Shown: positions 9,780 through 20,092 of the stretch, piece by piece
Position numbering within the stretch: position 1 is the first letter of the stretch
Layout of the letters: each line of letters starts with the position of its first letter
Source: Bacteroidota bacterium
GTDB lineage: Bacteria; Bacteroidota; Bacteroidia; Chitinophagales; Chitinophagaceae
NCBI GenBank assembly: GCA_018267955.1
Contig: JAFDXL010000002.1
Coordinates: forward strand, 394,941 to 458,940
Length of the DNA stretch: 64,000 nt
Direction of reading: 5' to 3'
Position numbers and translations under genes: made by a program
The notes under the pieces: generated by a model
What the model saw: only the letters and a program-made list of their open reading frames with translations
What the model was told of the DNA's origin: nothing
Databases searched by the model: none

Positions 9780-11257
9780 AATCCGAATACAAGGTTAAAA
9801 TACCTCGATGCTTTAGGCAATATGGCACCCACCATAAAGGAAATATTGCTGAGCTCTTTTTTTAAGACGGTCTTGAAAAGAGCGACATAGCATAATACAA
9901 ATACAACACCGGTCAGTATTATTAATATTAGTGGTTTATATGGAAGTTGCAACATACTTAGTGCTAAACTCAATAATACAACCATCATCATATTTACAAA
10001 GAAGTAAGGTGTAAGCGCCGCATACCATTTGCTGAACTTCTGCGACATTGCATCCATGATCTGCTTGATGTTCCAGTTCATGAATATGATCTTAACCAGT
10101 CCGACTGCACTTGCTATTCCGGCAACACCAAAATAAGATCCTATGATTGAGGCAGTAATATGGAACGGGCCATATACAGCGGTCACCATAAAGCTTTTCT
10201 TGTTCAGATGGAAGGTATTCATCACACTGCCATAAGAACTGGTAACAGCTTTAAATGCTGCTACTACTACCAGTATCTTCAATGGCAATACAGCCTCTAT
10301 CCACTTAGGGCCATATAAAAGTAATATGATAGGCTTGGCAGCTATAAACATCATAGCCAGCATAGGGAAGGTGATAAAGGAAAATGTCTTCAGAAAAGAT
10401 ATATAGTAGTTATAAAACTTCTCCTTATCATCTACATATTTGGGTAATACGGATGACAGCACGTTATTGGCTACCTGTACTATTTGTGATGTAAACAATT
10501 CTGCAAGCTGGAATGCGAGGTTGTAGATACCTAGTTTATCCAAACCCAAAAACTTTGCAAGGATAAACTTATCGCCCTGGTCGGTAATGCGGCTGAATAT
10601 TGTTGCGCCTATCAGGTGCTTTGTGAAATGGTATATCTCTTTCCATCTTTCTATATACAATCGCAGTGTTGGCCTTATCCCCGTATTGATATATAACACC
10701 AGTGTAAGTATAGGGTGTATCAGCAGCGTGGGTATGATAAGACTATATACACCTAATCCTGCGAACACTGCTATGATCTTGGCGATGGGAACCAAGATAA
10801 TAAAAGGCGCCTGCAATTTAACCTGCTTATCAAACATCAGGTTTTTGCTCAGCCATGTCTTCGGGATGATCTGCAACTGCGAGAATATAAAAATACCTCC
10901 GACGATCCACCCTATCTTCAATATCCTCGGGTCGTGCTGGTAATGTGCCCATACCGGTACCAAAGCCAGGAACAATCCGAATATGATCAGCGTAATCACT
11001 ACATTGAACCAAAACGCCGCTTTGAATATCTCATCCACATCATCTTTACGGTATGCCAGCAGGAACTCTGCAAGGCCTGTCGTGCCCAAAACCGATATCA
11101 GCGTCAGCAATACTTCTGTAATACTAACAAGGCCAAAATCGTACGGGCCCAACCTGCGTGCGAGGAAGATCATGGCTATCAGGCCCATGAACTTCTCCAG
11201 CAACCCGCGAAGTAAAAAACTGATAAATCCTTTACCGGCCTGCTTGCCTACACTCAT
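9776..11257 (-). CDS. wzx: Wzx-type lipid-linked oligosaccharide flippase (MOP superfamily)
   Basis: About 493 residues, with 12-14 predicted membrane helices spread over the whole length. The N-terminal FLLRGLLEKFMGLIAMIFLA and LGPYDFGLVSI segments are typical of WzxC/RfbX-like polysaccharide transporters. It would flip undecaprenyl-pyrophosphate-linked repeat units to the periplasm, matching the polymerase-like gene at the left edge and the Wzc co-polymerase upstream: a Wzx/Wzy-dependent pathway. The ATG at 11257 lies 15 bases after the acetyltransferase stop. Confidence 0.88.
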   Translation of the reverse strand: MSVGKQAGKGFISFLLRGLLEKFMGLIAMIFLARRLGPYDFGLVSITEVLLTLISVLGTTGLAEFLLAYRKDDVDEIFKAAFWFNVVITLIIFGLFLALVPVWAHYQHDPRILKIGWIVGGIFIFSQLQIIPKTWLSKNLMFDKQVKLQAPFIILVPIAKIIAVFAGLGVYSLIIPTLLIHPILTLVLYINTGIRPTLRLYIERWKEIYHFTKHLIGATIFSRITDQGDKFILAKFLGLDKLGIYNLAFQLAELFTSQIVQVANNVLSSVLPKYVDDKEKFYNYYISFLKTFSFITFPMLAMMFIAAKPIILLLYGPKWIEAVLPLKILVVVAAFKAVTSSYGSVMNTFHLNKKSFMVTAVYGPFHITASIIGSYFGVAGIASAVGLVKIIFMNWNIKQIMDAMSQKFSKWYAALTPYFFVNMMMVVLLSLALSMLQLPYKPLILIILTGVVFVLCYVALFKTVLKKELSNISFMVGAILPKASRYFNLVFGL

Positions 11258-11272
11258 TAAATGAATTGGAAT

Positions 11273-11842
11273 TTACTCCCTGACAACTCGTCCGTCTTTT
11301 AACAGGTATACTTCGTTGCTTTCAGGACATATAGCACGGCCTTCTGCACCAAACTTTAACTTATGCCCGTACTCGCTCATCCAGCCTGTTTGCCTGGCAG
11401 GGTTTCCTACCAGCAGTGCATAAGCAGGTACATCTTTAGTAACAACAGCGCCTGCACCTATAAATGCGTAGGCGCCTATATTATGCCCACAAACTATAGT
11501 GGCATTAGCGCCTATGGTAGCACCTTTGCCTACATGTGTAGCTGCATATTGATTCTTCCTTACAATTGCGCTACGTGGGTTCACCACATTGGTAAATACA
11601 CAGGACGGCCCCAGGAATACATCATCATCACAAGTAACCCCTGTGTATATGGATACATTATTCTGCACCTTCACGTTATCTCCTAAGACCACGCCTGGAG
11701 AAACAACCACATTCTGGCCAATATTACACCCCTTGCCTATTTTGCAACCGGGCATGATATGGCTGAAGTGCCAGATTTTAGTACCATCCCCAATCTCGCA
11801 ACCTTCGTCTATTACGGCTGTAGGGTGTGCTGTATAATTCAT
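11273..11842 (-). CDS. WbpD-like UDP-sugar N-acetyltransferase (left-handed beta helix)
   Basis: The protein has 189 residues from the ATG at 11842, which is five bases past the upstream stop; a longer reading from 11884 overlaps that gene and is unlikely. Hexapeptide repeats run through most of it ([48 protein letters not shown]), and the C-terminal [14 protein letters not shown] segment is conserved in WbpD/WlbB. That family acetylates the 3-amino group of UDP-2-acetamido-3-amino-uronic acid. The adjacent UDP-HexNAc 6-dehydrogenase supports this. The WbpB oxidoreductase that normally completes the pathway is not in the window. Confidence 0.85.
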   Translation of the reverse strand: MNYTAHPTAVIDEGCEIGDGTKIWHFSHIMPGCKIGKGCNIGQNVVVSPGVVLGDNVKVQNNVSIYTGVTCDDDVFLGPSCVFTNVVNPRSAIVRKNQYAATHVGKGATIGANATIVCGHNIGAYAFIGAGAVVTKDVPAYALLVGNPARQTGWMSEYGHKLKFGAEGRAICPESNEVYLLKDGRVVRE

Positions 11843-11847
11843 CGTCT

Positions 11848-13140
11848 TTATAACCTTTGATCTACTACAGACTTCTCCAGGCATCCTTTCACATCATAGA
11901 TCAGTCCGCCGGGTTTTAAATGTTGTTTCCAATCCTGGCTGATGAATTCTTCATGCGCGACTGCCAGTACTACAGCATCATATTTTTCACCCTCAGGCAG
12001 TGTGTTTGTTGTATTGATATGATATTCGTGTTTCACTTCTTCCGGATTAGCCCAGGGATCGTACACGGTAACATTAATATCGTAAGACAAAAGTTCTTTA
12101 TAGATATCTACGACCTTGGTATTGCGTACGTCAGGACAGTTCTCTTTAAAGGTGATGCCCAGCATCAGTACTTTGGCATTCTTCACGGTGATGTCGCGCT
12201 TGATCATCAACTTCACAATCTCATTAGCTATATATCCGCCCATGCCATCATTCATCCTGCGGCCCGCGAGTATGATCTCGGGGTTATAACCTACTTCCTG
12301 CGCTTTTTGCGCCAGGTAATAAGGATCTACACCTATACAGTGGCCACCCACTAATCCGGGCTTAAATTTCAGGAAGTTCCATTTGGTACCTGCGGCTTCC
12401 AGTACGTCATGGGTATCAATATTCATGCGGTTGAATATCTTGGCCAGCTCGTTCACGAACGCGATATTGATATCGCGCTGCGCATTCTCTATCACCTTTG
12501 CAGCTTCCGCTACTTTTATGCTGCTCGCTTTGTGCGTACCGGCAACAATAATGCTGCTATACAGCTTATCAACAACCTCAGCTATCTCATCGTTAGAACC
12601 AGAAGTAACTTTTTTGATCTTGGTAACAGTATGCTGCTTATCTCCCGGGTTAATGCGTTCCGGCGAATACCCTCCAAAGAAGTCGACATTATATTTCAAC
12701 CCTGATACTTTTTCCAGCACAGGCACACACTCATCTTCCGTCACACCGGGATATACAGTTGATTCATACACTACGATATCGCCCTTAGACAATACCTTAC
12801 CTACCGTTTCACTTGCTTTATACAGCGGTGTCAGGTCGGGGCGGTTATGTTTATCTACCGGGGTGGGTACGGTTACTATGTATATATTGCAGGAGGCCAT
12901 ATCCTCCAGTTTATTAGAGCATAGCAATCCTTTTCCATCCGGTGCACCGCCAACAATCACTTCTTTCAATGCATCAGAGGTTACCTCCAGTGTATTATCT
13001 GAGTGTTGCTGCAGTTCTGCAATGCGGCCTGCATTGATATCAAAACCTATTACAGGATATTTTCTTGCAAACTCTACTGCCAATGGCAAACCTACATAGC
13101 CTAAACCTATTACTGCGATGCGGTGTTGTGATTGTGACAT
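11848..13140 (-). CDS. UDP-N-acetylhexosamine 6-dehydrogenase (WbpA/WbpO/TviB family)
   Basis: About 430 residues of the UDP-glucose/GDP-mannose dehydrogenase family. The N-terminal NAD site is [20 protein letters not shown]. The central helix domain carries the catalytic Cys in [16 protein letters not shown], and the C-terminal UDP-binding domain has [18 protein letters not shown]. The SDNTLEVTS and [12 protein letters not shown] segments resemble the UDP-GlcNAc/UDP-GalNAc 6-dehydrogenases (TviB, WbpO, WbpA) rather than UDP-glucose dehydrogenase. The product would be a UDP-HexNAc uronic acid, a substrate for the downstream WbpD-like enzyme or for amidation. Confidence 0.9.
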   Translation of the reverse strand: MSQSQHRIAVIGLGYVGLPLAVEFARKYPVIGFDINAGRIAELQQHSDNTLEVTSDALKEVIVGGAPDGKGLLCSNKLEDMASCNIYIVTVPTPVDKHNRPDLTPLYKASETVGKVLSKGDIVVYESTVYPGVTEDECVPVLEKVSGLKYNVDFFGGYSPERINPGDKQHTVTKIKKVTSGSNDEIAEVVDKLYSSIIVAGTHKASSIKVAEAAKVIENAQRDINIAFVNELAKIFNRMNIDTHDVLEAAGTKWNFLKFKPGLVGGHCIGVDPYYLAQKAQEVGYNPEIILAGRRMNDGMGGYIANEIVKLMIKRDITVKNAKVLMLGITFKENCPDVRNTKVVDIYKELLSYDINVTVYDPWANPEEVKHEYHINTTNTLPEGEKYDAVVLAVAHEEFISQDWKQHLKPGGLIYDVKGCLEKSVVDQRL

Positions 13141-13158
13141 GTTTATTTAGATATTATT

Positions 13159-15513
13159 TTATCTGCGTTTAAAAACTTTTTTGATGGCCGATCCTTTATC
13201 CTCCTCAAAGTATCCCGAGCCATATCCGTAACCATAATTCCCGCCTTTTTCAGTCTTCACATCATTTACGATCAATCCCATATTCTTCAGCCTGCCACGT
13301 TGATAAAGGTTATCTGCATTCTTCAGTTGCTCTTTGAAAGTATATTCCTGCCTGATGACGTAGGCCGACACATCTGCATAGTTACTTAATAGCTGTGCAT
13401 CTGTAACCAGCCCTACCGGCGGCGTATCTATCACTATATAATCAAACTGTTCTTTCAGCGCGCTAAACAGTTGTGCTACTTTTGGCATCAATATGATCTC
13501 TGAGGGATTGGGAGGTATTGGCCCTGCACTGATGACAAAGAAGTTTTCCATCAGCCCGGTTGGTGTTATAATATCATCCAGGGTTGATTGTCCTATCACA
13601 TAATTAGAGAACCCTTGTGCCTGTTTGATATTCAGATGTTGCGATATTTGCGGCTTTCTAAGGTCCAGCTCCATCAATACCACCTTCTTACCGGCTAAGG
13701 CTATGGTTGCTGCAAGGTTTATGGAAACGAAGGACTTACCCTCACCACTCATACTTGATGTAACCATGATCACTTTCTTATCATCCCCTGCCATCAGGAA
13801 CTGTAGGTTTGTCCTCAACGCACGGAATTGCTCTGCAATAACTGTCCGGCTGTCATTTTTCACTATTACCGCTTCATCGTGTTTGCTATGCCCTATCTCG
13901 GCAAGTATAGGCATGTTGGTGAGCCTGTCTATATCGCGCTTACCTGCTATCCGTGTATTGAACAGTTCTTTGGCACCTATTCTAATTCCCGGTACGATCA
14001 ATCCTATTACAAAAGCCATCAGGTACACCCTGGAACGTTTGGGGCTGATTGGCCCCGGTTCTTTTTTAGCAGGGTCTATGATCTTAAGGCTGGATACGGT
14101 TGCCGACCTGGATATAGACATGTCCTCTTTCTTCTTTAAAAGGAATACATACAACTCCTGCTTTATTTGCTGTTGCCTTGTATAATCGAGTAATATGCGT
14201 TGCTTTTCCGGCACTTGCCTGATACCGGATGCGATAGAACTGCTTTTTGATTTCAGTTCGTCTACAGTAACCTGGTAACTTCTGCGCAGGGAAGATATAT
14301 AACTTTTCATGCCGCTGCGCAGCTCTTCCAGTTGCTGATCTACATTTTTTACATAAGCGCTTGCTTCTGTATAAGACATCAGCAACCGCTGCCGTTCGTT
14401 TTGCAGGTTATTATAGTCCTCAATGATTTTTATCAGTGTTGGGTCCTGAGCTATCAGTGTTGCAGGCATTACGCGGCGCATGTTGTTGCCATCCTGCACA
14501 TATCGCTCCAGTGATTCCAGCACGCGCAATTGCACTTCTTTCTGCATCAGCTCTTTTGTATTATCACTGGTGTTATCCAGCAATAGTTTCGACTGCGCTT
14601 CTACATCTGTAAGATTATTAGAGCTCTTAAAGTTCTCAATGGTCTTCTCCACACCTGTAAGTTCGGTACCAATTCCACTCAATCGCTGATTAATGAAGTC
14701 TATTGTACCATCTGCTACCTGGTTCTTATCCTCAATGTTCGATTTCTGGTATTCTTCTATCAGGCGATTCAGCACATCTTCAGCACGGCGTGGTATTGCG
14801 TCCTTCAGGGATAATGTAATGATGTTGCCTTGTTTATTGATAAGATCTACCACTAACCCTCCAAGATAGGCATCCACAATATCTTCCGGGGGAAATACGA
14901 TCACTTTAAAATCATTCGTATTATCATATAAGTGCCCTGAAAAAGGATTGCTTTCAATACGTACAGGGCCTACACTTATTGTTGCACTGTCGCCTAATCG
15001 TACGCTCCAGTTCTTAGATCCTTCTATAATAGCATAGTTGGTCCCCTGCCTGTGAATCTTGTAAATATGGGACGATTTAATGCTGCTATCATTAAACAAA
15101 GGAACCATGCGGAAAGGTGCATCATCATACAGGGAAGTTGTCTGTATCTTCCCCGGTACGTAATATGCTATGTTCAGATGCATACCATCTACTACCCTGC
15201 GCATCAGTATCCTGCTCCTGAATACCTCTACTTCGTTTTGGGCGTTGGTATTGCTGCCATGTACGCCCAGTTCTTCCAATAAAGCACCATTAGCAGCATC
15301 CTTCTGCCCCGTTTTTATCAGCACCTTGGCATCTGCAATGTATTTGGGAGTGGTGTACCTGAGGTAAAAATAACCGCACAACATAGATATCACTACGCAT
15401 ACAAGAATAAAAAGCCAGTATTCCCTTATCCGCAGGAATATGCCTCTTATGTCTATTGTATTATCCCGTTGTTTTGCCGCATCGGCAAACATGGGTTCCA
15501 TGTTATCTTTCAT
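13159..15513 (-). CDS. wzc: Wzc-type tyrosine autokinase and polysaccharide co-polymerase
   Basis: About 784 residues. Order: a first membrane helix near residue 35-55 followed by a Wzz domain, a long periplasmic coiled-coil region (about 250-430), a second membrane helix near 500-520, and a C-terminal BY-kinase. Walker A is TSSMSGEGKS near 585-593, A' is LMELDLRKP, and Walker B is YIVIDTPPVGLVTDA. A tyrosine-rich tail (YGYGYGSGYFEED) ends the protein and is the expected autophosphorylation cluster. It controls chain length and polymerisation. The cognate PHP-type phosphatase gene is at 24635-25417. No Wza exporter is seen nearby. Confidence 0.93.
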   Translation of the reverse strand: MKDNMEPMFADAAKQRDNTIDIRGIFLRIREYWLFILVCVVISMLCGYFYLRYTTPKYIADAKVLIKTGQKDAANGALLEELGVHGSNTNAQNEVEVFRSRILMRRVVDGMHLNIAYYVPGKIQTTSLYDDAPFRMVPLFNDSSIKSSHIYKIHRQGTNYAIIEGSKNWSVRLGDSATISVGPVRIESNPFSGHLYDNTNDFKVIVFPPEDIVDAYLGGLVVDLINKQGNIITLSLKDAIPRRAEDVLNRLIEEYQKSNIEDKNQVADGTIDFINQRLSGIGTELTGVEKTIENFKSSNNLTDVEAQSKLLLDNTSDNTKELMQKEVQLRVLESLERYVQDGNNMRRVMPATLIAQDPTLIKIIEDYNNLQNERQRLLMSYTEASAYVKNVDQQLEELRSGMKSYISSLRRSYQVTVDELKSKSSSIASGIRQVPEKQRILLDYTRQQQIKQELYVFLLKKKEDMSISRSATVSSLKIIDPAKKEPGPISPKRSRVYLMAFVIGLIVPGIRIGAKELFNTRIAGKRDIDRLTNMPILAEIGHSKHDEAVIVKNDSRTVIAEQFRALRTNLQFLMAGDDKKVIMVTSSMSGEGKSFVSINLAATIALAGKKVVLMELDLRKPQISQHLNIKQAQGFSNYVIGQSTLDDIITPTGLMENFFVISAGPIPPNPSEIILMPKVAQLFSALKEQFDYIVIDTPPVGLVTDAQLLSNYADVSAYVIRQEYTFKEQLKNADNLYQRGRLKNMGLIVNDVKTEKGGNYGYGYGSGYFEEDKGSAIKKVFKRR

Positions 15514-15641
15514 CCGGTCTTATATGTACCCGTTTCAGGTCTTAAATATAGTACTACCCCCGCAGAAATACTGCATTTACAGGGCTTCCTGCTTGTTATT
15601 TTTTAGCTAATGAAATGTAAGTTTTTTGTTTCACAATCATC

Positions 15642-16409
15642 TTATTTGCGCGCCAGTTCCCTTTCCAGCGTTTTACGGTCGGGAAAATTCACCAATACGC
15701 CCATCCCTTTTTTCTGATACACCACCATGCTACCTACTGATACTGCAGAGGCATGGCCCTTATTAACTGCTTCTCCCAGGTGAGATACACTACCTGCTCC
15801 ACCATTTGCTATCACCGGTATTTCCAACGCATTTGCCACTTTTGATATAATATCCAGGTCATAGCCTGCCCATGTGCCATCTTTGTCTATAGAGGTTATC
15901 ATCAATTCCCCCACTCCCATCAACTGCATTTCCTTTGCCCATTCCACCGCATCTTTGGTTATCTTTTCTGTACCGTCATTAACATACACGACGTACTTCC
16001 CCCAGATGTTCTTTTTCACATCAATCGAACCTACAATAGCCTGCGAACCAAAGGTTTCGGCAAGTTGTGGTATCAATTTCGGATTGCGATGCGCTGCCGT
16101 ATTGATCACAACTTTTTCAAAGCCAGCAGAGAAGATTGCCTGCACCGTTTCGAAATCTTTTATACCTCCTCCATAAGATAATGGCATGAAACATTCGTCC
16201 GCTATTTGCTTGAGCAAGCTGATATTTGGCGGCGTGTTATTAACACTTGCCCTGATATCAAGGAAGCAAAGCTCATCTACTTCCAACTCGTTGAATATCC
16301 TTACCGTATTGATAGGGTCACCGATATAAGCGTAATTGTCAAACTTAACTGTCTTAACAAGGCTATCGCCTACTAACGATAAACATGGTATGACACGGGC
16401 GGGTATCAT
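15642..16409 (-). CDS. hisF: HisF-like synthase subunit of a sugar amidation system (WbuZ type)
   Basis: A TIM barrel of 255 residues with HisF features: YGGGIKDFETVQ, IVGSIDVKK (equivalent of the second catalytic Asp) and IANGGAGS. The first catalytic Asp of histidine-pathway HisF, normally in PCLDV, is replaced: the sequence reads PCLSLVGDSLVKT. This, and the absence of other his genes, points to the WbuZ/HisF2 group, which with HisH and WbpG converts acetamido groups of surface sugars to acetamidino groups. It presumably channels ammonia from HisH. The ATG overlaps the HisH stop (TGATG). Confidence 0.88.
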   Translation of the reverse strand: MIPARVIPCLSLVGDSLVKTVKFDNYAYIGDPINTVRIFNELEVDELCFLDIRASVNNTPPNISLLKQIADECFMPLSYGGGIKDFETVQAIFSAGFEKVVINTAAHRNPKLIPQLAETFGSQAIVGSIDVKKNIWGKYVVYVNDGTEKITKDAVEWAKEMQLMGVGELMITSIDKDGTWAGYDLDIISKVANALEIPVIANGGAGSVSHLGEAVNKGHASAVSVGSMVVYQKKGMGVLVNFPDRKTLERELARK

Positions 16410-17023
16410 CAGAGCGAAGCGAAGTTTTCCAATATTTTCATTCCGAACTTATGGCTCTTTTCGGGATGGAATTGTGCCCCGAAGATATTGTCGCCATTGG
16501 TGATTACGGAATCAAAATCATGGCCGTAATTAGTACGTGCTATCACATATTTATCATCTTCCGCTTTGGCATAATAAGAATGCACAAAGTAAAAACGCGG
16601 TTCTTCCGGCAGGTTTTCCACTAGCTTATTTGGATGCACAATATGTATCTCGTTCCAGCCCATGTGCGGTACCTTCAATTTACTGCCTGCTTCAAATCTA
16701 AACTTCAGGACCTTCGCCGGTATCCAACCCAGGCCTTGCAACTGTCCTTCTTCGCTTGAATTTGTGAGCAGTTGCAAACCAAGACATATACCTAATACAG
16801 GCACTTTTTCTTGCAGGGCTTTTTGAGATAATACACTGCGCAGGCCAATGCTATCTATACGCGATATAGCCGCATCAAAGGCGCCTACACCAGGCAGTAA
16901 TATTTTTTGTGCTTTACTTATCTTATCCAGGTCACCGGTTATCTCACAGGCCGCACCAATACGCTTGAACATGTTCTGCACAGAGGCCAGGTTACCCATA
17001 CCGTAATCAACGATCGTTATCAT
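16409..17023 (-). CDS. hisH: HisH-like glutamine amidotransferase (WbuY type)
   Basis: About 204 residues, a class I glutaminase. The nucleophile Cys lies in VLGICLGLQLL and the His/Glu pair in FGAQFHPEKSHKFG. It begins ITIVDYGMGNLASVQNMFKR, as HisH does. It supplies ammonia to its HisF-like partner for WbpG-dependent amidation of a surface sugar rather than for histidine synthesis; that role is inferred from the WbpG-HisH-HisF order. Its ATG overlaps the WbpG stop as ATGA, and its TGA overlaps the HisF start, so the three genes are coupled. Confidence 0.9.
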   Translation of the reverse strand: MITIVDYGMGNLASVQNMFKRIGAACEITGDLDKISKAQKILLPGVGAFDAAISRIDSIGLRSVLSQKALQEKVPVLGICLGLQLLTNSSEEGQLQGLGWIPAKVLKFRFEAGSKLKVPHMGWNEIHIVHPNKLVENLPEEPRFYFVHSYYAKAEDDKYVIARTNYGHDFDSVITNGDNIFGAQFHPEKSHKFGMKILENFASL

Positions 17024-18192
17024 AAAGCTTGTTGCTTTTTCATTTTTTCAATATCGAGTGGGAAACAAAACTTCATATAGAAACTCTTGGGCACTAAATG
17101 CGATTTGTACAATACATAAAACAAAGGGCGCAGCCGCTCAAAAGTCTTTTTATATGTTTTATAATCCCAAAAAAACTTCTTTGGGGCATTCAGATAGGCT
17201 TCATATTCCGCGTCCGTTAAACCCATCCTTTTCTTGAAATATGATACCAGTTCAGGCTCTACATAAGGCGGCTCGGCATATATTTTCAATGCTTTTTCCC
17301 TATCCATAAAGCCGGAACGCACCGCCGCAGAAAGCGCATTGTAGCGCTGGTCTATCTTAAAACGCTGCGGATGGTATACACTATGGTGAAAGGCCGACAT
17401 CCTGTTTTCCAGGTGATGGCCGCCATAATATTTCCAGCCATATTGTTCCTCCAGCAACTGCCTTGCCTGCTCTTTTGAATAGCCCACATACCACAATGGT
17501 CTTATCTTCTTTATTTTCTTCAGGATGGTCCACTTAAGAAAGGCACCTAAAGGCATATTAGGGAAGGTTTTCATCTTCACAGAGCCAAAACGCTTGTATA
17601 CATCAGAGATATACTTACCATCCATGTACATGATGCCTAAGGGAGATATACCCTCTGTTTTGTAAGAGTGCCCTTCCAGTATATACTTAACACCATATTT
17701 ATTGGCAGCTTCGTATAAAACTTCCGTAAGCGCCAGGTCGGTAGGGCTATCCAATTCAGGCACGCCTGCTTTCAGAAAAGATCTGAATACATCATCCGAC
17801 TCTTTATTATCTACCACATGGGTGTATAGATCTACCTTCAGTGCTCCAAGTATCTTCCTGATGTTTTCTGTGGCAATACCGGTATTCCAGGTATTATCAT
17901 AATGTACAGCCAGCGGACGTAAGCCCCATTCCTTTACTGCCATGTGTACCATATAAGACGAGTCAGTACCGCCGCTTACGCCTATCACGCAATCGTATTG
18001 CTTACCCCTACCTGCTTTTTTTATCTCTTCTACTATCTGCAGGAACATCTGCTTGCCATCTTCAGTCCCCGTCTTATATTCTTCCTGCAGTTGGTCCATC
18101 ATTTTGCAATAGTTGCAAACACCATTCTCGTCAAACACAATGTTCGGCACTGTTTCATCGTTGATACACCTGCTGCAAATCTGTTTACTCAT
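17020..18192 (-). CDS. wbpG: WbpG-like N-acetyl-sugar amidotransferase
   Basis: About 390 residues from the ATG at 18192, four bases after the AsnB stop. A longer reading adds 17 residues upstream that do not fit the family. The N-terminus has two Cys pairs (CSRCIND... and GVCNYC), probably a zinc site, and then a PP-loop GVSGGTDSSYMVH, which binds ATP and adenylates the substrate. Family members (WbpG of Pseudomonas, PseA of Campylobacter) form acetamidino groups on surface sugars, with ammonia from HisH/HisF in the WbpG case. Its direct coupling to HisH and HisF supports the same role here. Confidence 0.9.
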   Translation of the reverse strand: MSKQICSRCINDETVPNIVFDENGVCNYCKMMDQLQEEYKTGTEDGKQMFLQIVEEIKKAGRGKQYDCVIGVSGGTDSSYMVHMAVKEWGLRPLAVHYDNTWNTGIATENIRKILGALKVDLYTHVVDNKESDDVFRSFLKAGVPELDSPTDLALTEVLYEAANKYGVKYILEGHSYKTEGISPLGIMYMDGKYISDVYKRFGSVKMKTFPNMPLGAFLKWTILKKIKKIRPLWYVGYSKEQARQLLEEQYGWKYYGGHHLENRMSAFHHSVYHPQRFKIDQRYNALSAAVRSGFMDREKALKIYAEPPYVEPELVSYFKKRMGLTDAEYEAYLNAPKKFFWDYKTYKKTFERLRPLFYVLYKSHLVPKSFYMKFCFPLDIEKMKKQQAL

Positions 18193-18196
18193 CCTC

Positions 18197-20089
18197 TTAA
18201 TATACCTTTTCGTTATCCAGGAAAATGCGGCACCACCATTCAAAACTGATGAATGACCATAGCAAGAGGCGATGGTTGATACGCTTTTCCGTATGTTCTT
18301 TAAATATATGAGCGATATAATCCGGGTTAATGAATTGAGACGATATCGTCTTATTACTCAATAGCAATTGCCTGATATAGTCGGCATTCTCACCACGATA
18401 CCAGCTTTCATCCGGGGCAGAAAACCCCTGCTTCTTGCGATTGATGATCTCTTCGGGCAAAAAGCTTTTCATAGACCTACGTAATACATTCTTTCCATCG
18501 TCATAATCCCTGTACACCTTTTGCTTTAAAGACAATTCATTCTCATCTACTTTCTTCATCAACTCCAGGTTACCCAACTTATGCTGTACGGGTATCCTCA
18601 TCGCTACATCTACAAGGTCATTATCAAGGAAAGGGAAGCGCTCTTCCAATCCGTTTGCCATAGATAGCTTATCACCTACTAAGAGCAATCCCGGTAAAAA
18701 TGTTTTTATCTCGAAGTATAAACTGTTTTCGATATGATGCTCCGGTGTATCGTAGCGCAATTGCTCATTGAATGTAAACACACGCTCAAAGACCCGACGT
18801 GGTTCTGTAATATCGATTTGCTTATTTGTATCGGGCCGGAACAATTCATGCTTGCGGTCATCAGCAACCAGCCTTTGCCAGAAGCCATAATAGTTATCAA
18901 AGAATGTCTTTTGGTCGAGCGACTTGTATACCCTGTAATATCGCCATGGGTAGCCACCAAACAACTCATCACCACCTACCCCTTGCAAGCAAACTTTTAC
19001 AAAACGCGAAGCCAGCCTGCTGATGTAATAGTTAGGGTAGCTCATACCCACCCGCAGATCTTCCAGGTGCCAAACAAGGCGCGGCATAGACCAACTTAAG
19101 TCCCCCGCATTGATCACCTGTTCATAGTGCTCGGTCTTGAAATAGTTGGCCATCATCTCGGCATCTCTCCGCTCATCATAGTTGGCCTCCACACCGGTAA
19201 CAGAAGACATATCAAAGCCTGCAGTGAATGTGGTGATCCTGTTTAGATGCTTAGAAGCAACCGCAGTGATAGAACCTGAATCAATGCCGCCTGACAAGTA
19301 ACTACCCACAGGCACATCAGCTACCATTTGCCGCTCTACTGCTTTTTCAAAAGCTTCTTTCGTCAGCTGTACGGAATCTTCCAGGCTTAGTGTATTGTCT
19401 GCCTTTGTAAAATCATAATCCCACCAGGGATTGTGCTCTATCGCTTTCGTGTTGGCATGTATCGCAATCGTATTCGCAGGCGGCAACATCGATACTCCTT
19501 GAAACAATGTGTTGTAGGTAAATACATTCTGGAAAGAAAAGTACTGGTTAAGCGCACTGTGATCTACGCCCATTTTGTATTCAGGATGGCGGATGATTGC
19601 TTTGATCTCTGATGCGAAGATCAGCGTACTGCCATTGAACCAGTAATATAAAGGCTTGATGCCAAACCTATCCCTGCTGAGGTATAATACCTGTTCCTGA
19701 TTATTCCATGCAGCAATGGCAAACATGCCATTAAGACGCCGGAAATAACCTGCGCCGTGTGCTGATAAACCTTCTGCAATTACTTCTGTATCAGATTTAG
19801 ATACAAAGCTTTTACCACTTGCACGCAACTCATCTCTCAGTTCTCTGAAATTATAGATACATCCATTGAACACGATCACCCAGTTACCATCAGAAGATGT
19901 CATGGGTTGTGCACCTAAGGAAGATGTATCTAAGATAGCCAGCCGCCTGTGCGCCAGGCCAACAGGTCCTTCTGCAAAGAAACCTTCCCCATCAGGACCA
20001 CGATGTGCCATGACATCTGCCATGCTTTGCAGTAGATCCTTGCTTACAGGCTTCCTATTTAGGTTATATATACCGGCTATGCCGCACAC
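18197..20089 (-). CDS. asnB: Glutamine-hydrolysing asparagine synthetase
   Basis: About 630 residues. The GTG start gives MCGIAGIYNL with the catalytic Cys2 of the class II glutaminase. The synthetase half has VGSYLSGGIDSGSITAVA as PP-loop. It would make asparagine from aspartate and glutamine, or, as its place in the polysaccharide operon suggests, amidate a carboxyl group on a sugar such as a hexuronic acid. It sits three bases after the UpxY gene. A second synthase-like gene at 5711-7441 lacks the nucleophile, so this one could be the only ammonia-producing member of the pair. Confidence 0.9.
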   Translation of the reverse strand: MCGIAGIYNLNRKPVSKDLLQSMADVMAHRGPDGEGFFAEGPVGLAHRRLAILDTSSLGAQPMTSSDGNWVIVFNGCIYNFRELRDELRASGKSFVSKSDTEVIAEGLSAHGAGYFRRLNGMFAIAAWNNQEQVLYLSRDRFGIKPLYYWFNGSTLIFASEIKAIIRHPEYKMGVDHSALNQYFSFQNVFTYNTLFQGVSMLPPANTIAIHANTKAIEHNPWWDYDFTKADNTLSLEDSVQLTKEAFEKAVERQMVADVPVGSYLSGGIDSGSITAVASKHLNRITTFTAGFDMSSVTGVEANYDERRDAEMMANYFKTEHYEQVINAGDLSWSMPRLVWHLEDLRVGMSYPNYYISRLASRFVKVCLQGVGGDELFGGYPWRYYRVYKSLDQKTFFDNYYGFWQRLVADDRKHELFRPDTNKQIDITEPRRVFERVFTFNEQLRYDTPEHHIENSLYFEIKTFLPGLLLVGDKLSMANGLEERFPFLDNDLVDVAMRIPVQHKLGNLELMKKVDENELSLKQKVYRDYDDGKNVLRRSMKSFLPEEIINRKKQGFSAPDESWYRGENADYIRQLLLSNKTISSQFINPDYIAHIFKEHTEKRINHRLLLWSFISFEWWCRIFLDNEKVY

Positions 20090-20092
20090 TTA

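Noticed and set aside
12383-13099. Plus-strand ORF of 238 codons
   Set aside because: Antisense to the UDP-HexNAc dehydrogenase and very Ser/Thr-rich, which is typical of a shadow frame.
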